Notes under the pieces: model-generated
The model's input: only the letters and a program-made list of their open reading frames with translations
Databases searched by the model: none
Told to the model about the DNA's origin: nothing
DNA from: Sphingobacterium sp. UGAL515B_05
Lineage (GTDB): Bacteria; Bacteroidota; Bacteroidia; Sphingobacteriales; Sphingobacteriaceae
Assembly (NCBI RefSeq): GCF_033097525.1
Contig: NZ_CP109907.1
Coordinates: 1,302,001-1,366,000 of the forward strand
Direction of reading: 5' to 3'
Length of the DNA stretch: 64,000 nt
Shown here: in pieces, positions 51,090 to 62,246 of the stretch
How positions within the stretch are numbered: position 1 is the first letter of the stretch
How the letters are laid out: every line of letters begins with the position of its first letter
Program-made: the position numbers and the translations under genes

Positions 51090-52592
51090 TTAAGCATCTT
51101 TATTTACGAATCGCTTGAGCTGATTTCGTTCCATCAAAAATACACCTCCAATGTAAGCAACTAAAAGCCCATTACCAACGAAGACATTATGATTAAACAC
51201 AAAGTAAGAAAGGTAGGAGAAACATATTCCCGCGAATATATACATCAGGATCTTGCCCAATTTATAAGGTATAGGATAATGTTTTTGCCCCCATACATAA
51301 GATAGCACAACCATAGAAAAGTAGGCCAGAAATGTGACTATTGATGCGCCCACATAACTGTATCTTGGGATCAGATAATAATTTGCAACGATGGTAATTC
51401 CTGCGCCTACCAATGAAATATACAAAGCGTAACGTGTTTGGTCAGAAAGCTTATACCAGACCGAAAGATTCATATAGATTCCCAACAGCACATAATTGAA
51501 TAGTAATAGCGGAACGATGAAAAGTCCAGACCAATATAAGTCACGAGTTTCCACATTTCCTTTAATAAAATACTTCAGCCAGTCAATATTAGCTGTAATC
51601 CCCAGCATAACTAACATCATGGCAATTACGAAATATTCCATAATCAACGCATAGGTCTTCTTTGCATTAGCATTTTTTGCATAAGAAAAGAAAAATGGTT
51701 CGGCGCCCAACCGAAAAGCCTGAACAAAAATGCTCAGAAACATCGCTAATTTTCCAACGGCCCCATAGATCCCCAGATCGCGATCACCAATATCCTTAGG
51801 CAGGTAGATTGGCAACACAATTTTATCTAAATTTTCGTTGATGATATAAGAAATATTAGCTATTAAAATCGGAAAGCTATACGATAGCATCTTTAAGATT
51901 AGCTGCTTTTCGGGTTTAAAATAAAACCCTTTCATTTCAGGCAGGAGCAACAGGAAGGTCGCCGCACTTGCCACAATATTAGAAATAAATACATAACCTA
52001 TCCATTCATTTCTATACCAGCCGGAACACCAAGTACCCAAAGCACCACCATCTTTTATCAGATAGGGAACTAGCGCAATAAAGAATAGGTTAAGAAGAAC
52101 CATAATACCGATGTTGGCCAATTTGATAGTACCAAATCGAATAGGCCTTCCCTCCGATCTCAATTTCGCAAAAGGAACAATAGCTAATGCATCCAATGCC
52201 AATATGAGGGCGAAATATTTTACATAACTCTCGTAATCGGCATTGTAAGTTCCCTTATTCAACCAACTACCAATGGTGCCAGCAAAGACAATGGCCGTTA
52301 TAAAAAATAATGTAGCCAAAAAGGCAATGACGATAAAACTATTATTGAAAACCTGCTTTTTATCCTTTTCTTCGACTTTTTGGAGAAACCTAAAAAAAGT
52401 AGTTTCCATACCAAATGCCAAAACAGCATTGATCATGGATGCCCAGGCGTACATGTTGGTAAATATTCCGTAAGAAGCAGGTGGGTATTTGAGGACATAC
52501 AATGGCGTCATGACGAAATACAGCATACGGGCTATAATCGTACTCAGGCCATAAATCATGGTCTGTCCGGCGAATTTTTTAAGTACTGACAA
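51090..52592 (-). CDS. Polysaccharide flippase (MOP/Wzx-like)
   Basis: A 500-residue inner-membrane protein with about 14 membrane segments spread over its whole length. The N-terminus (KKFAGQTMIYGLSTIIARMLYFVMTPLYV) is that of the oligosaccharide/polysaccharide flippases of the MOP superfamily, which move lipid-linked sugar units across the membrane. There are no glycosyltransferase genes nearby, so its glycan is unknown. It is encoded just after the acylphosphatase gene (11 bp), probably as a read-through pair. Confidence 0.8.
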   Translation of the reverse strand: MSVLKKFAGQTMIYGLSTIIARMLYFVMTPLYVLKYPPASYGIFTNMYAWASMINAVLAFGMETTFFRFLQKVEEKDKKQVFNNSFIVIAFLATLFFITAIVFAGTIGSWLNKGTYNADYESYVKYFALILALDALAIVPFAKLRSEGRPIRFGTIKLANIGIMVLLNLFFIALVPYLIKDGGALGTWCSGWYRNEWIGYVFISNIVASAATFLLLLPEMKGFYFKPEKQLILKMLSYSFPILIANISYIINENLDKIVLPIYLPKDIGDRDLGIYGAVGKLAMFLSIFVQAFRLGAEPFFFSYAKNANAKKTYALIMEYFVIAMMLVMLGITANIDWLKYFIKGNVETRDLYWSGLFIVPLLLFNYVLLGIYMNLSVWYKLSDQTRYALYISLVGAGITIVANYYLIPRYSYVGASIVTFLAYFSMVVLSYVWGQKHYPIPYKLGKILMYIFAGICFSYLSYFVFNHNVFVGNGLLVAYIGGVFLMERNQLKRFVNKDA

Positions 52593-52603
52593 GGCGAAAC
52601 GGC

Positions 52604-52885
52604 TTAAGATTGAACTCTTTTAACTACTTCAAAATTGGAAAAGCCCTTCATTTCGCCTTCCTTTACCTCAACACTTTCAACGATTGCACCCTCGGGCCCT
52701 TCTTGGCAGAACTCCAACAGTGAATCTAGTGCAAAATCGTCGCCCTCGCCCTCGATATAAACAGAACCATCTTTTAAATTGACAACAAAGCCCCTAACAC
52801 CCACTTGATCTGCAACCGCCTTGGCTGTCAATCTAAAAAAGACTCCCTGTACTTTACCTCTTATTGAAATATTCAAATGTTTCAT
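52604..52885 (-). CDS. acyP: Acylphosphatase
   Basis: A 93-residue enzyme that hydrolyses acyl phosphates. The signature GKVQGVFFRLTAKAVA (catalytic Arg near 20) and the second motif GFVVNLKDGSVYIEGEG with the catalytic Asn are clear. Length is exactly that of the family. The physiological substrate of bacterial acylphosphatases is uncertain. Confidence 0.93.
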   Translation of the reverse strand: MKHLNISIRGKVQGVFFRLTAKAVADQVGVRGFVVNLKDGSVYIEGEGDDFALDSLLEFCQEGPEGAIVESVEVKEGEMKGFSNFEVVKRVQS

Positions 52886-53002
52886 CTGTAACTTATTTTT
52901 TCTTCCATCGGTCAGATGGAATTTACCATGACTATAGTGTTGTTATTAAAGTCATGAACGGTTCAATAAGAGCAAAAGTACAGAAGTTTGGGGAATTAAA
53001 TA

Positions 53003-54178
53003 CTACGCTAAACGTTTTACCTTAACATCTTCATTGAGGCGCATGTGTTCCATCCCTTCCAACAACACAATCCCAGGTTTTTTACCCACTTCGAGTGACC
53101 CAAATTCATCCTCAATGTTCAACGCGATAGCACCATTGATTGTGGCCCATTGAATGGTCTGCAAGAAGTCGAGATCCTCAAAGTGCGCATGCAACACTTT
53201 TAGCTCCTCCAAAATGGACAATGTATCGTTTGAAGCTAAACTGTCTGTTCCGATGACTAAACGCTGTCCGGCATTCATAAAATTCTGAACCTTTGGTAAT
53301 GTTCCCTCAATATAAAGGTTGGCCTTTGGACAGAGACACCACATCACATCACGGTCCATACGTTCTACAAAATCCAAATCTTTAAGAGAGGTATAGGTGT
53401 TATGAACCAACAATAATTTATTTGGATAAGGCAAATAAGGAAGATAAGACTGAATCGAATTTCTTGCCTGCGCCTTAATCGCATCAGCATTTTTCCCTAT
53501 ACTTTTATAAAAGTCCAAGAACTCACCCATTTTATAACGGAACAGTTTATTCTCCTCTTCACTTTCTTGATTGTGAATACTGATAATATTTGTTTCCGAA
53601 ACCATCTTCTTGAACTTTTTGAAAAGTACCTTCGAACACGAGTATGGGGCATGTGGCGTAATCGATACATGGCCATTCCTAAACTCCTGGGTCAATGATT
53701 TAGCCTCCTTTAATTTAAAGTCCGCTTCATCAGGTTCAATTCCAAGCACCTCCACAAACGTGTGATACAGGATCTGAGAATCTTCCTTTAATTTTGATGA
53801 ATTATCAGTGTTGGCGTGATCTCCGACTGCGACAATACCATTTTCGTACATCTCTCTATCGGCTTTAGCCATCGCATCGTCGATTTTCTTCATCGATGCC
53901 GATCGCGTAGTCATCACCTTACTCAGAAAGCTTGGAAGTCCTGTCCCTTTAGGAACAATACCTTTCATATGCGACAATTCAATGTGGCAATGTGAATTGA
54001 TAAAACCTGGAATTATCACTCCTTCATATTTCTCAACCTTAACTTTATCTGCAGGTGTAAATGAAGTTGGGTCATAGATACCTTGAATTACTCCCTCCTC
54101 ATCTACCGAAACAATACCGTCTTTTATCGGCATTGAAGTAATCGGTAGAATATAATTAGCGCTTAAATATTTTAACAT
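53003..54178 (-). CDS. Amidohydrolase of the ATZ/TRZ (cytosine/aminofutalosine deaminase-like) type
   Basis: A 391-residue metal-dependent hydrolase. The N-terminal beta sandwich leads into GFINSHCHIELSHMKG (metal-binding His-x-His), a middle SITPHAPYSC, SIHNQESEEE with a His ligand, and VIGTDSLASND with the metal-binding Asp. The HxELS variant is found in aminodeoxyfutalosine deaminases, guanine deaminases and similar enzymes. No futalosine-pathway genes lie nearby, so the substrate is left open. It is divergent from the TPP riboswitch transcript. Confidence 0.75.
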   Translation of the reverse strand: MLKYLSANYILPITSMPIKDGIVSVDEEGVIQGIYDPTSFTPADKVKVEKYEGVIIPGFINSHCHIELSHMKGIVPKGTGLPSFLSKVMTTRSASMKKIDDAMAKADREMYENGIVAVGDHANTDNSSKLKEDSQILYHTFVEVLGIEPDEADFKLKEAKSLTQEFRNGHVSITPHAPYSCSKVLFKKFKKMVSETNIISIHNQESEEENKLFRYKMGEFLDFYKSIGKNADAIKAQARNSIQSYLPYLPYPNKLLLVHNTYTSLKDLDFVERMDRDVMWCLCPKANLYIEGTLPKVQNFMNAGQRLVIGTDSLASNDTLSILEELKVLHAHFEDLDFLQTIQWATINGAIALNIEDEFGSLEVGKKPGIVLLEGMEHMRLNEDVKVKRLA

Positions 54179-54397
54179 TTTATCTCCTCACTATCAATTT
54201 AGTAACTAAAATTTTTTGACCTGTATAAATACATACCTCTAGTAGAAAAATTCATGCCAAGGTACCTAAAAAGAACAATATATACCAAAAACAACAATTT
54301 CCATAAATTTTTAACCAAAAGGAAATAATATCATAAATCCGCACTTTTCCATTTGTCATAAATTACTTCTTTATACTTCATTTCAATTTTAAATTTA

Positions 54398-54405
54398 TAT
54401 ATTCG
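54398..54405 (+). promoter_or_regulatory. -7 promoter element of the TPP-riboswitch transcript
   Basis: TATATTCG, one base off TAnnTTTG, ends seven bases before the riboswitch. No clear -33 box. Confidence 0.4.
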
Positions 54406-54411
54406 CAACGT

Positions 54412-54516
54412 CGAATAGGGGTGCCTTGTTTTGTCAGGAACACAAATAAAGGCTGAGATTATACCCAACAGATTAAATTCTGTGCACCTGATCCAGATAA
54501 TGCTGGCGTAGGGAGA
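54412..54516 (+). ncRNA. TPP (THI element) riboswitch
   Basis: The THI-box blocks appear in order: AGGGGTGCC (54417-54425), AAGGCTGAGA (54449-54458), ATACCC, ACCTGATCCAGATAATGCTGGCGTAGGGA (from 54486). This RNA binds thiamine pyrophosphate. Downstream, TCATAG (54536-54541) can pair with CTATGA (54552-54557). The loop ACCCCT (54544-54549) is complementary to the conserved AGGGGT of the aptamer, giving a possible switch between aptamer and expression platform. It should reduce the downstream receptor when TPP is plentiful. Confidence 0.95.
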
Positions 54517-54589
54517 GGTTAGTTAAATAGTGCGGTCATAGTAACCCCTTGCTATGATTTGTTTAACTCAAACAAAATACATTACCATG

Positions 54590-57022
54590 ATCAAATTTTT
54601 GATTTGTAGCTCCTTAGCTACTATTTCAAGCCAAATTGCCATTGCGCAACAAAATCTGACAATTAGAACTATAGACAAGAGCAATCAAAATCCCTTACAG
54701 AATGTCTCGGTGTCCATAGATGGACAGGCACCCATCACTGGCCAATCGGACAAAAATGGACTGATTAAACTATATCGTATCAATGCAGGTAAGCACCAGA
54801 TCCAGGTATCATCACTTGGCTATAAGACATGGAGTCGAAATGTGGATGTTAAAGACAATTTGGAGCTTACGGTAGCATTAGAACCAAGTACTATTCAAAT
54901 GGAAGAGGTGCTTGTTCAATCTACCCGTGCCAAAAGAAATGCTCCTACAACCTTTAAAAACATCTCCAAAGAAGAAATAACGCGTAACAACCTCGGCCAG
55001 GATATCCCATTCCTTTTAAATCAGACTCCATCCGTGCAGGTCAATTCCGATGCCGGTGCAGGCATTGGTTATACCGGAATGACAATCAGGGGATCGGATA
55101 ATCAACGAATCAACGTAACATTAAATGGAATCCCTTTAAATGATGCGGAGAGTATGGGTTCATTTTTTGTAAACCTTCCCGACTTTGCCTCTTCTACCGA
55201 GAGCATCCAAGTTCAGCGCGGTATTGGGACTTCGACGAATGGTGCCGGATCATTTGGAGCCTCATTAAATATTCAGTCCAATACGTTAGTCGAAACCCCT
55301 TACGCAGAACTCAACAATTCATTTGGCTCTTACAATACCTGGAAAAATACAGTCAAGGTAGGTACCGGACTAATCAACGACAAATTTGCCTTCAATGCTA
55401 GATTATCCCGTATCAGCAGCGACGGTTATATCGAGAGAGGTAGTTCAGACTTACAGTCTTTCTATGTGGACGGAGGCTATTATGGCAAAAAACATATTTT
55501 AAAAGGGATTGTATTCTGGGGAAAAGAAAAGACATATCAAGCCTGGAATGGCGTTCCTGAACCATTGATTACTGGCGATCGATCGCGCATGGATGACTAT
55601 GCAGATAATGCACTCGAAATCTCGGGCGCAGAGAAGGATCGTTTCATGAACGCAGGCCGGAATTATAATCTATATACGTATCAGAATCAAACAGATAATT
55701 ATACGCAGAAACATCATCAACTTCATTATACCAATATCCTGAACGACAAATTGACACTCAATACAGCCCTACACTATACAAGAGGTTATGGTTACTATGA
55801 AGAAATGAGACCGGGAGATAAACTAAGTAAATACGGTTTGCCTAACGTCATCATTGGTAAAGATACCATACAAAAAACAGATCTCGTCCGTAGGAGATGG
55901 CTTGATAATTATTTTTATGGCATGACCTATGCCCTAAATTACAGACCGAATGATCAGCTTGAAATTACTTGGGGTGGAGCTTATAATCAATACAAAGGAA
56001 AACATTATGGCCAGGTGATTTGGGCACAATATGCATCAACCGGTTTTCTCGACGACAAATATTACTTCGGGAAATCACAAAAAAATGATTTCAGTAATTT
56101 CTTAAAGGTCGATTACAAACTAGACAAGTGGATATTAATGGCCGATATTCAATATCGGAATGTAGATTACCACATGTATGGTGATGACGATAAGGTAAAA
56201 AATTATAATTATCATCCTAAGTTTAATTTCTTGAATCCTAAAGCTGGGGCAACATATTTGCTAAATGACCATTCAAATGTATACGCTTCTTATGCCTTTG
56301 CACAAAAAGAACCTGTTCGCAAGGATTTTATAGAGAAAAATAGCGCCTTACCAGACCCTAGCCCAGAGAAAATGCAGGACATCGAATTTGGCTATCGCTT
56401 TACAAATGAAAAATTCAACATCGGATTGAATGGATATGGTATGTTTTACAAAGATCAATTGATCCCAACAGGCGAAATCAGTGATACGGGCTCTCCAATT
56501 CGACAAAATGTCAAAGATAGCTATAGAATGGGGCTTGAATTCGATGGATCATGGAACATCAGCAAACAGTTCAACTGGAAAGCAACAGCTAGTTTCAGCC
56601 AAAATAAAATTAAAGATTTTGAAGAGGTTATAGGTAATACAAGGATATTTTATTCAAAAACAGACATTGCTTTATCTCCGGGAACGATTTTGTCAAGTAA
56701 TTTTTCTTATAGTCCGATAACATCACTTACATTCTCTCTTCTATCCAAATTTGTAGGAAGACAATATCTAGATAATTCATCTGCGAAAGAGAGGAGCATT
56801 TCCTCTTATTTTGTCAACAATCTGTTAGCAAACTATAGCTTTACAGCTTTAGGTATCAAAAACATCAGTGCAACTTTACAGGTCAACAACATACTCAACG
56901 AGAAGTACGAAGCCAATGGCTACACCTTTGGCTGGATGGAAGGTGATACCCGAAAATATTATAATTTCTATTTCCCTCAGGCACCAACAAATTTCCTATT
57001 GGGCTTGAATTTCAAATTTTAG
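54590..57022 (+). CDS. TonB-dependent receptor under TPP control, probable thiamine importer
   Basis: An 810-residue outer-membrane beta-barrel. A signal peptide (MIKFLICSSLATISSQIAIAQ), a carboxypeptidase-regulatory-like domain (about 24-105: LTIRTIDKSNQNPLQNVSVS), a plug domain with EEVLVQSTRAKRNAPTTFKNIS and GMTIRGSDNQRINVTLNGIP and NDAESMGSFFVNLPDF, and a long barrel ending in Phe (NFKF). The ATG at 54590 starts the signal peptide; the ATG at 54554 lies in a hairpin of the riboswitch platform. Control by a TPP riboswitch makes thiamine, TPP or a precursor the likely substrate (inference). No inner-membrane thiamine transporter is adjacent. Confidence 0.9.
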   Translation: MKFLICSSLATISSQIAIAQQNLTIRTIDKSNQNPLQNVSVSIDGQAPITGQSDKNGLIKLYRINAGKHQIQVSSLGYKTWSRNVDVKDNLELTVALEPSTIQMEEVLVQSTRAKRNAPTTFKNISKEEITRNNLGQDIPFLLNQTPSVQVNSDAGAGIGYTGMTIRGSDNQRINVTLNGIPLNDAESMGSFFVNLPDFASSTESIQVQRGIGTSTNGAGSFGASLNIQSNTLVETPYAELNNSFGSYNTWKNTVKVGTGLINDKFAFNARLSRISSDGYIERGSSDLQSFYVDGGYYGKKHILKGIVFWGKEKTYQAWNGVPEPLITGDRSRMDDYADNALEISGAEKDRFMNAGRNYNLYTYQNQTDNYTQKHHQLHYTNILNDKLTLNTALHYTRGYGYYEEMRPGDKLSKYGLPNVIIGKDTIQKTDLVRRRWLDNYFYGMTYALNYRPNDQLEITWGGAYNQYKGKHYGQVIWAQYASTGFLDDKYYFGKSQKNDFSNFLKVDYKLDKWILMADIQYRNVDYHMYGDDDKVKNYNYHPKFNFLNPKAGATYLLNDHSNVYASYAFAQKEPVRKDFIEKNSALPDPSPEKMQDIEFGYRFTNEKFNIGLNGYGMFYKDQLIPTGEISDTGSPIRQNVKDSYRMGLEFDGSWNISKQFNWKATASFSQNKIKDFEEVIGNTRIFYSKTDIALSPGTILSSNFSYSPITSLTFSLLSKFVGRQYLDNSSAKERSISSYFVNNLLANYSFTALGIKNISATLQVNNILNEKYEANGYTFGWMEGDTRKYYNFYFPQAPTNFLLGLNFKF

Positions 57023-57041
57023 AAACAATTTATTTAAATAA

Positions 57042-57082
57042 AAAAACGTCTCTTTTTTCCTGAGGAAGCAAGAGACGTTTTT
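57042..57082 (+). terminator. Terminator after the TonB-dependent receptor gene
   Basis: A 13-bp stem (AAAAACGTCTCTT / AAGAGACGTTTTT) with a 15-base loop and a T-run at the end. Confidence 0.85.
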
Positions 57083-57162
57083 CATTTAATATGGCGGATA
57101 AATTGCACATTACATCGTGTTTAACAATCGGAATTTTTACCTTTGGTTTTATACTTTTCATT

Positions 57163-57621
57163 ATGCGCGCAGTTATACAACGAGTGAAAAACGCCTCTTG
57201 TACGGTAGATAATCAGATTACAGGCCAGATCCAGAAGGGTTTAATGATTTTATTAGGAGTTGAAGAAGCAGACACAACAGAAGATCTGAAATGGTTAGGA
57301 CAGAAATTCATCAACTTACGCATCTTCGAGGATGAACAGGGCCTGATGAATAAATCGATACAGGATATAGACGGAAATATCTTACTCATCTCACAATTCA
57401 CCCTCTTTGCTCAAACAAAAAAAGGAAACAGACCTTCTTTTATCAGAGCAGCAAAACCGGATAAAGCCAAACCAATGTATGAAGAGATGGCTTTATTGTT
57501 AAGTCAATTGCTCCAAAAAGAGGTTCAACTTGGCATATTCGGAGCAGACATGAAAATCGACCTATTGAATGATGGCCCAGTTACCATCGTAATGGATACA
57601 AAAGATAAGGACAACTTTTAA
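57163..57621 (+). CDS. dtd: D-aminoacyl-tRNA deacylase
   Basis: A 152-residue proofreading enzyme that removes D-amino acids and glycine from mischarged tRNAs. MRAVIQRVKNASCTVDN starts the domain, and SQFTLFAQTKKGNRPSF and the Gly-cis-Pro motif NDGPVTI are diagnostic. The ATG at 57163 is chosen; the longer frame to 57091 adds a hydrophobic leader not found in the family and overlaps the terminator region. A MazG-like gene follows after 16 bp. Confidence 0.95.
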   Translation: MRAVIQRVKNASCTVDNQITGQIQKGLMILLGVEEADTTEDLKWLGQKFINLRIFEDEQGLMNKSIQDIDGNILLISQFTLFAQTKKGNRPSFIRAAKPDKAKPMYEEMALLLSQLLQKEVQLGIFGADMKIDLLNDGPVTIVMDTKDKDNF

Positions 57622-57637
57622 TTTTTTATTGAACAAG

Positions 57638-57964
57638 ATGACAATTAAAGAAGCACAAGAAGTTATTGACAAGTGGATCAATAGTACCGGAGTACGTTAT
57701 TTCAACGAACTGACAAACACCGCCATACTCATGGAAGAAGTCGGTGAGGTTGCCCGAATAATGGCTCGGCAATACGGAGAGCAATCTTTCAAAAAATCAG
57801 ACAAAGAAGTCAATTTAGCAGATGAAATGGCCGATGTATTATTCGTTTTGATATGTCTTGCCAATCAAACGGGAATTGATCTAACAGAAGCTCTGGAACA
57901 AAATCTTCAAAAGAAATCAATTCGCGATGCCGACCGCCATAAAAACAACGAAAAACTTAAATAA
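57638..57964 (+). CDS. MazG-like nucleotide pyrophosphohydrolase
   Basis: A 108-residue all-helical protein with the metal-binding EEVGEVARI (Glu-Glu-x-x-Glu) near residue 32 and DEMADVLFVLICLAN (Glu-x-x-Asp) near 66, as in single-domain MazG or dUTPase-like enzymes that hydrolyse NTPs or dNTPs to monophosphates. The ATG at 57638 is used; a TTG nine bases earlier is less likely. It is in a short operon with dtd, consistent with a housecleaning role. Confidence 0.85.
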   Translation: MTIKEAQEVIDKWINSTGVRYFNELTNTAILMEEVGEVARIMARQYGEQSFKKSDKEVNLADEMADVLFVLICLANQTGIDLTEALEQNLQKKSIRDADRHKNNEKLK

Positions 57965-58025
57965 TTGGAGATCGTATTGTTTGTACAACTCTTTGTGATA
58001 ATATTTAAAGTTTAAATCGAATACG

Positions 58026-59726
58026 ATGTATAAATTCATAACCTATTCGCTCATAGCGAGCATATGCCTTGCCTCTTGTGCGACGAAACAACAGCTAAAT
58101 TCTAAGGTCGAGCAGGCCAGTACTTTTAATAAGGCTGCCGTAGTCACAGCGCATCCTTTGGCTTCAGAAGTGGGCGTAAAGATTTTAAAACAAGGTGGGA
58201 ATGCAATAGATGCTGCAGTTGCCGTCCAATTTGCTCTTGCAGTTGTTTATCCAAATGCAGGAAATATTGGTGGTGGCGGCTTTATGCTCTACCGCGATCA
58301 TCGGGGTAATTTAGATGCCTTAGATTTTCGTGAGAAAGCCCCTCTAAAAGCATCCCGGGATATGTATCTCGATGCCCAAGGTAATGTTATTCCTGAGTTG
58401 AGTCTTTACAGTCAATTGGCCTCAGGCATCCCTGGGTCTGTTGCCGGTATGTGGGAAGCACACAAAAAGTATGGCAAGTTGCAATGGAAGGATCTCGTAC
58501 TCCCGGCAATACAGCTCGCCAGAACAGGTTTTAAAATCAGTCAACGACAAGCCAATGAGTTTGAAAGCCATAAAGATCGTTTTGTCAAGCTGAATCCCTC
58601 TGGTGCTGCAATTATCAAAACCACAGCTTGGAAAACCGGTGACCTATTTATACAGGAGGAACTCGCGAAAACGCTGGAAAGAATCGCAATAGAAGGGCGA
58701 GACGGCTTCTATAAAGGTAAAACGGCCGACTTAATTGTTGCCGAAATGGACAAAGGGAAAGGCATTATCAATCATCAAGATCTACTGGATTATCAGGCAC
58801 TTTGGCGTACCCCAATTTCCACAAATTACAGGGGGCACAAAGTTATTTCCATGCCGCCGCCTTCGAGTGGGGGAACATCTCTTTTGGCCCTGCTCAAATC
58901 AGTCGAACAGTTTCCACTTCAACGCTGGGGCTTTCAAACCGATTCAACCATTCGTGTCATGGTCGAAGCTGAACGTTATGTATATGCCAATCGGGCCAAA
59001 TATTTAGGAGATCCTGATTTTATTAGGGTACCTGTCCAACAGCTTATTGACTCCAGCTCAAATGCACATAAACTCAATTCATTCAATTTCCGTAAAGCGA
59101 CATTAAGCAAAGATGTCAATGCAGATGTCATTCCTGGCTATGAAAGTGAACAAACGACACATTTCAATATCGTAGACGAGCAAGGGAATGCAGTATCCAT
59201 TACAACAACACTCAATGATTCTTATGGCTCGGGAGTATTTGTGGCCGGCGCAGGTTTTCTCCTAAACAATGAAATGGATGATTTCTCTGTGAAGACCGGT
59301 GTCCCAAACATGTATGGGCTTACAGGGGAAAAAGCGAACGAGATTCAGCCCGGCAAAAGAATGCTCAGCTCAATGACACCCACTATTGTAGAAAAAGATG
59401 GCAAACTATTCATGGTTGTGGGAACCCCCGGGGGATCAACCATCATTACCTCTGTTTTTCAGACTATCCTCAACGTTATTGACTTCCGACAAAATGCACA
59501 ATCGGCAGTGAGCCTGCCAAGATTTCATCATCAATGGCTTCCTGATCGCATTGATGTCGAAAATAACGCTATCAATGCCAATTTACGTGACCAATTGACA
59601 AAAGATGGCTATACGATAAATCCGAGAGGGGCAATCGGCCGTGTGGAGAATATACTTGTCTTACCAAATGGTAAATTACAGACAGGAGCCGATCCACGTG
59701 GAGACGATACAGCGAAAGGTTATTAG
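58026..59726 (+). CDS. ggt: Gamma-glutamyltransferase (lipoprotein)
   Basis: A 566-residue Ntn-hydrolase that cleaves glutathione and transfers gamma-glutamyl groups. The signal ends with LASCATKQ, a lipobox with Cys near 18, so it is membrane-anchored. The large-subunit part has GGNAIDAAVAVQFALAVVYP and GGGFMLYRD. The autoprocessing site is EQ-TTHFNIVD with Thr377 as the expected new N-terminus of the small subunit. PPPSSGGTSLLAL and GTPGGSTIITSVFQ follow. It lies 61 bp after the MazG-like gene and has a shared terminator with groL. Confidence 0.93.
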   Translation: MYKFITYSLIASICLASCATKQQLNSKVEQASTFNKAAVVTAHPLASEVGVKILKQGGNAIDAAVAVQFALAVVYPNAGNIGGGGFMLYRDHRGNLDALDFREKAPLKASRDMYLDAQGNVIPELSLYSQLASGIPGSVAGMWEAHKKYGKLQWKDLVLPAIQLARTGFKISQRQANEFESHKDRFVKLNPSGAAIIKTTAWKTGDLFIQEELAKTLERIAIEGRDGFYKGKTADLIVAEMDKGKGIINHQDLLDYQALWRTPISTNYRGHKVISMPPPSSGGTSLLALLKSVEQFPLQRWGFQTDSTIRVMVEAERYVYANRAKYLGDPDFIRVPVQQLIDSSSNAHKLNSFNFRKATLSKDVNADVIPGYESEQTTHFNIVDEQGNAVSITTTLNDSYGSGVFVAGAGFLLNNEMDDFSVKTGVPNMYGLTGEKANEIQPGKRMLSSMTPTIVEKDGKLFMVVGTPGGSTIITSVFQTILNVIDFRQNAQSAVSLPRFHHQWLPDRIDVENNAINANLRDQLTKDGYTINPRGAIGRVENILVLPNGKLQTGADPRGDDTAKGY

Positions 59727-59820
59727 ATTAAAAATGATTAAACTATTAATTATTCACCTCGAGAGTACGATCATTATTACGAGAAATATAGAAGGCGTCA
59801 TTAAGTACAAGGCATAAAAA

Positions 59821-59849
59821 AAAACCTGTTATCTAAGATAACAGGTTTT
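59821..59849. terminator. Bidirectional terminator between ggt and groL
   Basis: AAAACCTGTTATCT and its exact complement, with one base between, followed by T-runs on both sides (nine T on the + strand). Confidence 0.9.
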
Positions 59850-59867
59850 TTTTTATAAGGATGAATC

Positions 59868-61538
<1,671 letters not shown>

Positions 61539-61670
61539 TCATCAGACGTTAGTATTGAACTGTAAATAAATTCTATCTTTAATACGTCTATTTTTAAAGC
61601 TTCATTAAAATAACCTATTGAATTCTTAATTGAGCCAGTAAGCTCTTTTTAAATAACCTCTTCTTATTAA

Positions 61671-61946
61671 TTAGATAACCGCGTAAATATCAGACTCACG
61701 CATTATTAAGTACTCTTTTCCTTCGTAAGTAATTTCAGTACCTGCGTATTTTCCGTATAATACTTTGTCACCAACTTTCACAGTTAACGGTTCGTCAACT
61801 TTACCTGTACCTACAGCAACTACTGTACCTTGAGATGGTTTTTCTTTTGCTGTATCGGGGATATACAACCCTGAAGCTGTTTTTTCTTCTGCTGGAGCAG
61901 CTTCTACTACTACTCTGTCTCCGATAGGTTTGATACTTAATGCCAT
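61671..61946 (-). CDS. groS: Co-chaperonin GroES
   Basis: A 91-residue lid protein of the chaperonin. [42 protein letters not shown], the mobile loop, and [14 protein letters not shown] are typical. First gene of the groS-groL pair. No CIRCE element is found upstream; three TGTCA/TGCCA boxes lie at 62098-62124 (see findings). Confidence 0.97.
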   Translation of the reverse strand: MALSIKPIGDRVVVEAAPAEEKTASGLYIPDTAKEKPSQGTVVAVGTGKVDEPLTVKVGDKVLYGKYAGTEITYEGKEYLIMRESDIYAVI

Positions 61947-62200
61947 AATTAATTTACTTTTTATCTGTTATTGAATTTATTTTTATGTTATAATCGTTAT
62001 AAACCCATCATCTTTTATGCCAATTGTAAATAAAGCAGCTTATAAGACAATTTTTCACAGAAAAGTTAATATCTACATCGACAAAAATTCATTTTGCTGT
62101 CACACTGTCATTCCAAATCTGCCAGTCTTACTTTGTCGACCGACATGCTAATAAATTTAATAGCGAAGGCCTGCCATAAACAAAATATCCAACATAAAAA
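61947..62200. other. groS upstream region with TGTCA boxes
   Basis: About 250 bp without a gene. TGTCA at 62098-62102 and 62106-62110 form a direct repeat at 8-bp spacing, and TGCCA follows at 62120-62124. No TAnnTTTG or CIRCE sequence is seen on the groS strand. The boxes could belong to a heat-shock control region. Confidence 0.3.
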
Positions 62201-62227
62201 AGCCCCGCCTGTGAAACAAACGGGGCT
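62201..62227 (-). terminator. Terminator after secG
   Basis: AGCCCCG / CGGGGCT stem with a 13-base loop; the + strand A-run at 62196-62201 gives a U-run on the minus strand, just past the secG stop. Confidence 0.8.
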
Positions 62228-62246
62228 CATAATTCTTTATTGATAA

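Noticed and set aside
53003..54178. Aminodeoxyfutalosine deaminase of menaquinone synthesis
   Set aside because: The HxELS motif would allow it, but no other futalosine-pathway gene is nearby and the motif is shared with several deaminases; only the family is named.
61947..62060. A CIRCE operator upstream of groS
   Set aside because: No TTAGCACTC-N9-GAGTGCTAA or near match is present.
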